Positions 52,048 through 59,483 of a DNA stretch of 64,000 bases are shown one piece after another; positions within the stretch are counted from its first letter, which is position 1, and every line of letters begins with the position of its first letter. The notes under the pieces were generated by a model. That model was not told the DNA's origin. It ran no database searches and was given only the letters and a program-made list of their open reading frames with translations. The translations under genes were made by a program, and so were the position numbers. The stretch spans positions 496,001 to 560,000 of the forward strand of contig NZ_QVQT02000004.1 of assembly GCF_003428625.2 (NCBI RefSeq). The letters are read 5' to 3'. The stretch comes from Paracidobacterium acidisoli. Lineage in GTDB: Bacteria; Acidobacteriota; Terriglobia; Terriglobales; Acidobacteriaceae.

Positions 52048-53459
52048 GAATCTTCGCACGTATCTTTCTTACCTTCTGGTGCATGATCGTTGTGTCGATC
52101 GGCATGACGGTTGTATTCGCGCTGAGCACCATCTCTCTGCTGCAACCATTACACCCTCGTTCACTGCCCATCTATCCGATCCATACCTGCGCCCTCGCCG
52201 CTCAGGATGAATATGAGAGAGCGGGACTCGACGGACTCGCTCATTTCCTGGGAACCTCGCGGACCAACTGTTCCGGTGGAATCGTGGTGAATCTCAAGCG
52301 CGATCATCTGTTCGGAGACATTGGCCCCAAACTGGCGACTGTTGAGAGCACATCAGGACAACCAAGCCCTGAGATGGCAAGCGTCACGGTAATAGAGCTT
52401 CCGTTCCAAACGATCTTTGCGCGGCCCGGACCATTAGGAAAGAGCGCACCGGGATTCATTCTGTTGATGCGGTCTCCATACGCATTCTTCTTGAACAGCC
52501 CACGCTCATTGCGGACTTCGCTCCTCTTCCTGCTGTCGAGGATTGCGCTTTTGATCGCTGTCTCCGGGTTCTGCTGCTATCTGCTGACCCTGTATCTGGT
52601 CAAGCCTGTCCTCCGCCTCGGACGCATGGCAGAGCAACTGGGAGGCGGGGATCTAGGCACACGGATCGAAGGGCCGCTTATCGCCCGGAGGGATGAGTTA
52701 GGGGAGCTAGGCCGGAAGTTCAATCAGATGGCCGGCGAAATTGATTCTTTGGTTACGCGGTACAAGCACTTTCTTGCACATGCTTCGCACGAGCTAGGCT
52801 CCCCGCTGACCCGCGTCAATATTGCTCTCGGCCTGGCACGAAAGAAGGCAAACCAGGCGCTGCAACCAGAGTTGAACCGCATCGGCCACGAAACCAAACG
52901 ATTGAATACTCTTGTTCAGGAACTGCTCCTTCTTGCCCGCCTCGAAAGCGGCAACGAACTGACCCGACAGACTACCTCTTTCAACATCGCTTCCGTGGTC
53001 GATGAGGCGTGTGCCGATGCGAGCTTTGAGGCAGCCGAAATCGGTAAATCCATTCAGATTCAGAGGCGCGAAGACTTTAAGGTTAAAGGCCATCCCGAGC
53101 TTCTGCGGAGAGCCCTCGACAATGTTCTTCGTAACAGTCTCCGCTTCGCTCGGGAAAGAGGTGTCATCAAAGTCGATCTGACCCGTAAGCCAGGGGACTC
53201 AATCGGAGTCATATCGATAGAAGACGACGGCCCCGGAATTGAGGCAGCTCAGCAAGAGATCATTTTTGATCCATTCATAACTCTGCCGAATCATGTCATC
53301 GGCGAATCGGAAGGTTCGGGACTGGGTCTGGCCATCGCCCGCCAGGCTGTTCTCGCAAATCGGGGAAAAATCTCCGCCCGGAATGGAGTGACAGGAGGCT
53401 TGGCAGTGTTCATTGAGCTTCCGATTGTTGAGAGCGGCAACTCAACAAACTCAATCTGA
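52044..53459 (+). CDS. HAMP-containing sensor histidine kinase (CpxA-like)
   Basis: 471 residues. Two membrane helices (about 5-35 and 155-185) flank a periplasmic domain; HAMP follows, then HisKA with AHASHELGSPLTRVNIAL (His 249) and HATPase with NVLRNSLRFA, EDDGPGIEAA and SEGSGLGLAIARQAV. An intact cognate kinase of the OmpR-type regulator. The decayed TonB receptor gene lies downstream. Confidence 0.9.
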   Translation: MRIFARIFLTFWCMIVVSIGMTVVFALSTISLLQPLHPRSLPIYPIHTCALAAQDEYERAGLDGLAHFLGTSRTNCSGGIVVNLKRDHLFGDIGPKLATVESTSGQPSPEMASVTVIELPFQTIFARPGPLGKSAPGFILLMRSPYAFFLNSPRSLRTSLLFLLSRIALLIAVSGFCCYLLTLYLVKPVLRLGRMAEQLGGGDLGTRIEGPLIARRDELGELGRKFNQMAGEIDSLVTRYKHFLAHASHELGSPLTRVNIALGLARKKANQALQPELNRIGHETKRLNTLVQELLLLARLESGNELTRQTTSFNIASVVDEACADASFEAAEIGKSIQIQRREDFKVKGHPELLRRALDNVLRNSLRFARERGVIKVDLTRKPGDSIGVISIEDDGPGIEAAQQEIIFDPFITLPNHVIGESEGSGLGLAIARQAVLANRGKISARNGVTGGLAVFIELPIVESGNSTNSI

Positions 53460-53670
53460 GCCTACTGCTTGCTCTTCTTGCAGCCACAGCCACGGACGCG
53501 GCTGGTTGCAGGGTCGAACCCGCGATGAGATGTATAGAACTATGCAGCAGTGACGGTTGCCGGAGACACGGAAAGGTTCTCCTTCCCTTTAGCGGGCATC
53601 CTGTTTTTCTGCTGCCCCCATCTTTCGACCGAAAGATATGTCGGTTCTCGGACGGAAGCCGAGCTTGGAT

Positions 53671-53714
53671 GCAAAATCGTGGATTACAGTCGCCGTCTCT
53701 AGGATTTTGAGACC
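53671..53714 (+). promoter_or_regulatory. Conserved 44-base leader before the decayed TonB receptor
   Basis: Begins GCAAAATCGTGGAT and ends AGGATTTTGAGACC, 17 bases before the ATG of the broken receptor; same length and layout as the leaders at 38559 and 43467. The remaining 53460-53670 shows no gene. Confidence 0.5.
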
Positions 53715-53731
53715 AGGAGGCAGAGCGATCC

Positions 53732-54227
53732 ATGTATCGGAGCTGTCCGAAGTGGCTGATTTTGGCCGCAGTATCGATGGAGTTGCGAGCCTCAGCGCAA
53801 CGAACCTGCGCTACCGGAATTCGCATCGAGGGCAGGATCACTGATCCCACGGGCGCCATGATACCCGGAGCACAAATATAGAGTGCGAATGGAGACAAGA
53901 CAACAGCGGACGCGACAGGCAGCTATGCACTGCCGTGCATTGTGGGGACTTCAGCCGTCATAACCGCATGACGGCTTTGCAAAAGGAATGGGACGGGCTC
54001 GCGGCCATATTGGAAGTACCGTCCATGTCGACGTTCAATTGGCGGTCGCATCCGTACAGCAAGATGTACAGGTAAATGGGGATGCAGGAGACAAGGACGA
54101 AAGCGGAGCAGGCACCGCAGTCCTGAACACGCAGCAGGTTCAGCAGCTTCCTGACGACCCTGATGATTTGTTGAGACAACTGCAGATCGACCATCTTTTA
54201 CAGGACGCTCTACCGCGAAGAGACTAG
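53732..54227 (+). pseudogene. Truncated, decayed TonB receptor (module 3)
   Basis: The ATG at 53732 opens a signal peptide and carboxypeptidase-regulatory domain like those of modules 1 and 2 (IRIEGRITDPTGAMIPGAQI), but a TAG at 53879 stops it. Further on, YALPC and VDVQLAVASVQQDVQVNGD continue the similarity after at least one frame change. Similarity to the receptors ends abruptly after PDDPDDLLRQLQ (near 54186), where the full-length paralogues go on for about 750 residues. The five-gene cassette begins right there. Only the first fifth of the receptor remains. Confidence 0.8.
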
Positions 54228-55319
54228 CTTATTAATAGACTCTTCGCGTGACTCGACTGACCAGTCCGCTCTGCTTTCGGTACAGCTCGGGCACACCTTT
54301 GTCGGAATGAGACGGCCAACTCTGACTTCCTCAGACTTGTCCGAAAGATAACTCGCGGACTTCTTCAGCATGAGGCCCTTGAGCTTCTCAAAAAAAAGCG
54401 ACTGTGGAAGCTGATACATCGCCCCTCGGGCGCCTTCGAATTGGCAATTGAGAGCTGCCAATGCCTGACCGTATTGCAGTGCCTCCGCAACTTGTGCCCT
54501 GGTCAAACTCTTCAGCGATTGCCTTCCCTCGCTGAATAAACGGTGAATAAGGCCAACGGTCGTCCAGTCTCCTGCACCTGCAGTATCTTTCACGTCCACA
54601 TCGTAAGAGGACAATGCCGCCCAGGACTTCATTCTTCGCTGCCCGCGTAGCTGAAAGCGCAGACCTTCGGCGCCGAGTGTTTGGATCTCAAGAAAAGCCT
54701 TATTGTCGCTAAGAAGATCGCTAAAACCCTTCGCTCGTTGGTCCGAGTATTTGAGCACATCACATAGCTGGAGCATCTCAACGAATTGAGCCGGATCACC
54801 GACCCCTGAGGGCTCAAAAACAACAACGGCGTCATTCTTCTTGAAGTGCTCCGCCAGCACGAGCGTTGAGCGCGACACGCGGTCGGTGAAAAATACACAC
54901 GCCTTCTCCATGCTCGCCCGAAGGCTTTCGACCGTCTCAGTCAATACAGGCCGATAGCTAGGAAGGTAGGCTCCACAATCAGGACACGTCCAGAGAAAGC
55001 GATGCTTCGGAGCACCATCCTTGCCGAGAAAAATCTTCTCGACAACGATCGGTGTTGGGCAGGGAGAATTGCCCGTCAGATACTTGGTGTCGCTTCCCCA
55101 TCGCTTTAGATCTGCTTTGACAAACTCACCGGCCTCATCTTCGGCCAGCCTGCTGATTGGAGTTGTCGTCCAGCCCAGGTAGGAGAGGGCGGCGGTCACA
55201 TTTCCCGTCGTCCCGCCAGTGTAGAAACGCGGCGTTTGCGGGTCTTCGAGACCGAGAACGATATCCAGCGCAATGAATCCCGAACTGACGAGACGACGAG
55301 CCTGTTTCTTAGTCTTCAT
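54210..55319 (-). CDS. PfkB-family sugar/nucleoside kinase with zinc-ribbon-like insert
   Basis: 369 residues from the ATG at 55319, which overlaps the upstream gene by 11 bases. Ribokinase-fold motifs: TGGTTGNVTAALSYLGW (34-50) and the catalytic DTAGAGDW (245-252, base Asp 251). Unusual additions are a CPDC pair (112-115) in the lid region and a CPSC pair (343-346) near the C-terminus, which may bind zinc. PfkB kinases phosphorylate ribose, nucleosides, fructose and related compounds. Here the substrate may be a sugar or nucleoside made by the other cassette enzymes. Last gene of the cassette. Confidence 0.82.
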   Translation of the reverse strand: MKTKKQARRLVSSGFIALDIVLGLEDPQTPRFYTGGTTGNVTAALSYLGWTTTPISRLAEDEAGEFVKADLKRWGSDTKYLTGNSPCPTPIVVEKIFLGKDGAPKHRFLWTCPDCGAYLPSYRPVLTETVESLRASMEKACVFFTDRVSRSTLVLAEHFKKNDAVVVFEPSGVGDPAQFVEMLQLCDVLKYSDQRAKGFSDLLSDNKAFLEIQTLGAEGLRFQLRGQRRMKSWAALSSYDVDVKDTAGAGDWTTVGLIHRLFSEGRQSLKSLTRAQVAEALQYGQALAALNCQFEGARGAMYQLPQSLFFEKLKGLMLKKSASYLSDKSEEVRVGRLIPTKVCPSCTESRADWSVESREESINKLVSSR

Positions 55320-56442
55320 AACACTCTCCGGCGAGCCATAGCCCGTGGATGACTCCGTCTTTCGCAAGCCGAGTCAGTTCCTCCATCTCAACAGCGACTC
55401 GGTGTCCGTGCGCTTCGATGTGAGCGATCGCCACTCTGGAGCCGGCTCGCTTCAATTCATAAGCTGCGAGCAGTGCCCCAATAGATAACAGTTTACTAGA
55501 CAGAGCCGAAACGATGGCGTTCGATCCGCCGAGCGGAGCCAAGGATTTTGCGTAATGCTCAATAGCATGGACCAACTGGCGGTAAACCTCGAAAGGATTG
55601 GTCTCTGATGCATACAGAAAGTTACGGGGATCGATCCGCAAGCTGTCGAAGAGCAACCCTCGATACTCGACGATCAGGTTGTCGCCCCGCCGTGGATTCT
55701 GCGATGGTGCCGGCAACAGCGGGCATACCTCCGACGGTCGCACCAGATCGTAGATTCGCTGAAGCTGAGTAGCCTGATTCTCGCCGAGAAGAGGAAACCA
55801 GACGCGAGGTTTCGCTGCCGCCGACTCGCGCTCAGCGTCGCCTCGGAATGTGTGAATGTAGTCGGCCTCTTCGTCGAGCCCTTCTTCGAGAATCAGGCTG
55901 TCTATCCTTGGATTCTCATCTGCGAGCACGAACAGATTCATCCGGGGTGAGGTCTGACCATCGATGATATGGAGCAGTTTGGCCACGATGGGCAGGAATA
56001 CGCTGCGCGGCAGGGCGCTGACGTCCACAATCACATCGGTGATGCTCGCGAACTCGCCAGCGGTCTTGAACTGTCCTTCCGCCGATCTCGATGTCATGCG
56101 CCTGCGTTCTGCGGAGAACATATTGATATTGCGGCTCGATAGCTGCGCTGCTGGAACAATCCGTCCCAGTTCTTCCAGGTTCTTCTGAACCGCTTCGTCG
56201 TAAGTGCGGGACGGAGACTGATCCCCCTCCTCATAGGTGAGGAGCACGACTTCAATAGAGAGTGATGGACAGATGCGGCGAAGTAGAGCCAGGCCCGTAA
56301 GCATCCGCGGGTCGAATCCGCGGCCGAGGATAAACCGTACCTTGCGCGGTGAGCCATTGAAGTGACTCGAAAAGAGAGCCTCAAGATCAGTTCCAGCGGC
56401 GCGCGCATATGTTGACCATCGTTCCGGCATCTTACCTGCCAT
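55309..56442 (-). CDS. Unrecognised two-part alpha/beta protein of the cassette
   Basis: 377 residues. The N-terminal half looks Rossmann-like (KVRFILGRGFDPRMLTGLAL, SIEVVLLTYEEGD, ITDVIVDVSALPRSVFLPIV). The C-terminal half has FLYASETNPFEVYRQLVHAI and the glycine-rich LGGSNAIVSALSSKLLSIGA, then a strand-helix ending (SRVAIAHIEAHGHRV). No Walker, TIR, CARF or nuclease motif is clear. It starts 6 bases after the ATPase stop and overlaps the PfkB gene, so it is a core component. It may sense or bind a nucleotide, as two consecutive alpha/beta modules would suit that, but this is a guess. Confidence 0.6.
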   Translation of the reverse strand: MAGKMPERWSTYARAAGTDLEALFSSHFNGSPRKVRFILGRGFDPRMLTGLALLRRICPSLSIEVVLLTYEEGDQSPSRTYDEAVQKNLEELGRIVPAAQLSSRNINMFSAERRRMTSRSAEGQFKTAGEFASITDVIVDVSALPRSVFLPIVAKLLHIIDGQTSPRMNLFVLADENPRIDSLILEEGLDEEADYIHTFRGDAERESAAAKPRVWFPLLGENQATQLQRIYDLVRPSEVCPLLPAPSQNPRRGDNLIVEYRGLLFDSLRIDPRNFLYASETNPFEVYRQLVHAIEHYAKSLAPLGGSNAIVSALSSKLLSIGALLAAYELKRAGSRVAIAHIEAHGHRVAVEMEELTRLAKDGVIHGLWLAGECYED

Positions 56443-56448
56443 AAAATA

Positions 56449-58362
56449 TCAAAGAAGTGATTTCTTCGGCTCGTATCCTGCTGTCATCCACACATAAAGA
56501 TCGCGCAAAGGGCGCTCCTTGAATCCCCCATATTGCAGCGGTAAATCGTATGACACACAGAGTAACCGATTGAGGTTCAGCACCATCCACGTATTTCCTT
56601 TGACCCTTCGGTCCAGCTGAGCTTCCAGCAGGTTGTTGGCGATCGCTGCCGCCAAAACATCCGCCAGAAGGCCATACTCCGGGTTCTTCTTGAGGAATTC
56701 CTTACTCTGGAGCTGCTCTCTCTCTTTCATGGAGATCGCGATTCCCGTTACTCCGGGGTCATAAGGGGCATTCTCCTCGTAGGTCCTCTGTCGGCAGAAC
56801 CTGCCAATCGATGAGAGCAATTGATGAACCCTCTCGCCGTAGCGAGCCCGGCGCGGGATTTCCGTCCAGAATGACTCCGAGGCTTCCCGCAACAGTGCAT
56901 CCTGTCGGCCAGCATTAAGGGTTGGCGTCTTCGAGATCAGGCTGGATGCTACGACCTCCTCGAACTCATCTCCGGCCAGGCGCATGAATTGTTCGATATT
57001 CCATGAAGCCAAGTTGGCCAGCTTCTTGGGCCCAAAGTAGTAGGGCAGACGGAATTCCTGGGCGAGAAACAACTCGGCTGCGGCGCGAATACTCGAATCG
57101 GTCTTTTCCTTGAGATCCGCAGGGCTGAGAGGAAAGTCAAACGAGGCTTGCTGGCTTCGCATTTCGCGGTATATCAGAATCTCGAGTACGCGCCATCCGA
57201 TTGCACGATCTCTTGTGCCGCCCGGCTGCCTCTCCTGTGCTTCGATCCAGTCATGGAAGAGGGTGCTCTGACGCGACAACTTCGTAACCCGGTCGCGGAC
57301 GACAGGAATCGTAGCTTCGTACTTGCCTTGCCACTCCGTACCGTCGAGCGATGCCTGCAGACAGGAATCAAGAGAGGTCACTTCAACTGTCAAGGCTGCG
57401 CTGGCACGTCGGTCGGCCACGCTGTTGAGGAGGTTAATGAACTTGTTCCCACTCTCTCGCCAGAAACGCTCGATGAGTATTTCTCCGTCGTAGTCCCGCC
57501 CTTCGGTCACACCTGTTTCGAGCATCTCGTCGGTGGAAAGGGCTTCGAATCGCTCCGCTAACCAGATACCCACGCCGGTCCGCATATCCGCAACGGTCTT
57601 GAGCAGCAAACTGCGTTGCCCGTGCGTGAGATGATGCACATCATCGAGAAGTAACAATCGGTGACTTGCGACAGGCCGGCCATCGACCGTGAGCACACCC
57701 GGTCGCATCAGACCGATCGAATGGAGCGTATCGCTTCCGGGCAGAGATGCGAGGTCTCCACCATCGAAGCTGTCGATTGCGTCACAGACGTTCTCCTCGA
57801 GAGCCGTGGCCCAGTGATGGAGCTCAACGCCTGAGGTGGCCCCCGGCTCTCCGGCGCGAATCTCCGTTGGCCCATCAGCCGATACCTTGATCCGCGACAG
57901 ATCCTCGGGATAGCGAAGGCTCCTCAGCTGGAGGCTGGCTCGGAGCGTAGCCAGGACAATCCGAGCATTCAGAAGTCCGAAAAGTAGGCGCTGCTTACGG
58001 GCTGGCTCGAAGTCAAGATCATCAAGGATGCGGTAATTGCGCGCGCAGGACAAGAAGACACCAAGCAGTTGCGGTCCACTCTCATTGATGACGCCCAGAG
58101 TCGCCATTCGTTGATAGAGTTCTTTGAGATCCTCGTTGGCTTTGAAGGCATGAAGATTCACGAGCGCAGCTGGCGTGAAAAGACGGAGCAGCGTCGTCTT
58201 TCCCGCGCCCGGTGCGCTCCGAATCAGCTGGGGCTTGTCCCACAGGTGCGGATCGTCGCCGAGAAGGTCGAGCATGCCGGGGCCGAACAGCTTCAGGAAC
58301 GTGACATCGTTCTCGATAGCCTCCGCCGCACGCAGGCGAAATGGATTTCTCGGCTCTCTCAT
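56449..58362 (-). CDS. ORC/CDC6-like P-loop ATPase of the cassette
   Basis: 637 residues from the ATG at 58362, which overlaps the previous stop by 4 bases; the open frame upstream (to 58425) is not needed. The N-terminus NPFRLRAAEAIENDVTFLKL leads to Walker A SAPGAGKTTLLR (49-60). Walker B is LLLLDDVHHL (near 237-246), followed by a sensor-like GIWLAERF. This arrangement resembles the ORC-CDC6 family AAA+ ATPases of bacterial conflict loci. The C-terminal half is helical. It probably couples ATP hydrolysis to sensing or remodelling. Confidence 0.72.
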   Translation of the reverse strand: MREPRNPFRLRAAEAIENDVTFLKLFGPGMLDLLGDDPHLWDKPQLIRSAPGAGKTTLLRLFTPAALVNLHAFKANEDLKELYQRMATLGVINESGPQLLGVFLSCARNYRILDDLDFEPARKQRLLFGLLNARIVLATLRASLQLRSLRYPEDLSRIKVSADGPTEIRAGEPGATSGVELHHWATALEENVCDAIDSFDGGDLASLPGSDTLHSIGLMRPGVLTVDGRPVASHRLLLLDDVHHLTHGQRSLLLKTVADMRTGVGIWLAERFEALSTDEMLETGVTEGRDYDGEILIERFWRESGNKFINLLNSVADRRASAALTVEVTSLDSCLQASLDGTEWQGKYEATIPVVRDRVTKLSRQSTLFHDWIEAQERQPGGTRDRAIGWRVLEILIYREMRSQQASFDFPLSPADLKEKTDSSIRAAAELFLAQEFRLPYYFGPKKLANLASWNIEQFMRLAGDEFEEVVASSLISKTPTLNAGRQDALLREASESFWTEIPRRARYGERVHQLLSSIGRFCRQRTYEENAPYDPGVTGIAISMKEREQLQSKEFLKKNPEYGLLADVLAAAIANNLLEAQLDRRVKGNTWMVLNLNRLLCVSYDLPLQYGGFKERPLRDLYVWMTAGYEPKKSLL

Positions 58363-59483
58363 ATCGAATCCTTGTGGCGTGTGACGCGGGGAAATAGCGA
58401 TCGCATCTGCGGGCCATCCGCCCACAAGAGCCCAAGCGAATTATTGGGAGTATTGTGACTCAGTACCAGGGGTAACCCGCAAGCCGCGAACCCATAGCGC
58501 AGGTCAGTTCCGCCGAGGCGCGTGCTTGCTGTCTCGTTGGCGTCGTCATAATACTTCTGGATCAGAGCGTCGACCTCCGGCTTTGCCCCTACGGCCAGAG
58601 TAATCTCGGTGGGCAAGCGCTGCACGATGACGATGCTGATCTTCAGACCAAAACGCTCTTCAAGCTTCTTCTTTTCGGCATCGAGCTTCTCTTCGACCCG
58701 CGCAGTTGCCAGGTAGAGGACGACGATTATCTCCCGACCCTCCTTCACCACGAGCTTCGAGAGATGATTGTCGGGATTCGCAAGGTTGACCAGGAACTTT
58801 CCAATCTTGCCAGTGACGGCTCCATCTTCGGTCGAACGGAGATAGCTGATTCCACTGGCGGAGAAGTCGTCCATCAGGACGACCACCTCAAATGCAGGAT
58901 CGTTCTGTTCGGTGGATTCTTCGGCTGCAACTGGCCCACCCAGGTCCTTCAGTGCAGTCTTCAGATCCTTGAGGAGCCCGTCGATGCGTTCCCGGCTTGG
59001 TTCGTGGCTCGGACGCACCTGCTCATTGGTGAGCAAGGGGTTCGCGCGGCGAAAGACGTCCGTTCGCGCGCCGTCGCTCAATCCAAGGAAAAGCGTCTTC
59101 CGCTGGAGCACTCGGAAGGCATCCGATGCGGCGATTTGCCTCCTCCTCCACGAATCGATTCCAGCTTTCTTGGCGGCGAGATCCAGCAGAAGCGGGCGAA
59201 TACAGTCTGGATAGGCGATGGAGACCAAATGATTCATCTCTGCGGTAGAGATGAAAATGAGGTGTTGGCGGATATAGTCAAGCGCAGCCTTGCGCTCGTC
59301 GGGTGTGAACTGGCTGAGCCAGCGCGCCAGGCTCTCCGTGAAGCGCATTCCAGGTGAGAACTGCTGATACTCGTCGTACTTATACGAGGCCATTGCCTGG
59401 AGTTCCAGCCCGACCTGATTGAAATCCGCCGGCTGCCACCCCATAACCTTACTCAGCAGTTCCTCCGCTAGTTGGTTGTTCAT
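58359..59483 (-). CDS. Phosphoribosyltransferase-like protein (PRTase-CE type) of the cassette
   Basis: 374 residues. A helical N-terminal region (about 1-130) precedes the phosphoribosyltransferase-like core with the PRPP-loop-like motif VVVLMDDFSASGISYL (200-215) and the C-terminal NNSLGLL and RSLFPRV segments also found in the protein at 3825-4652. Overlaps the SIS-HAD gene and the ATPase gene by 4 bases each. A salvage enzyme is unlikely in this setting. It may attach or remove a phosphoribosyl group on a base or nucleotide. Confidence 0.7.
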   Translation of the reverse strand: MNNQLAEELLSKVMGWQPADFNQVGLELQAMASYKYDEYQQFSPGMRFTESLARWLSQFTPDERKAALDYIRQHLIFISTAEMNHLVSIAYPDCIRPLLLDLAAKKAGIDSWRRRQIAASDAFRVLQRKTLFLGLSDGARTDVFRRANPLLTNEQVRPSHEPSRERIDGLLKDLKTALKDLGGPVAAEESTEQNDPAFEVVVLMDDFSASGISYLRSTEDGAVTGKIGKFLVNLANPDNHLSKLVVKEGREIIVVLYLATARVEEKLDAEKKKLEERFGLKISIVIVQRLPTEITLAVGAKPEVDALIQKYYDDANETASTRLGGTDLRYGFAACGLPLVLSHNTPNNSLGLLWADGPQMRSLFPRVTRHKDSI

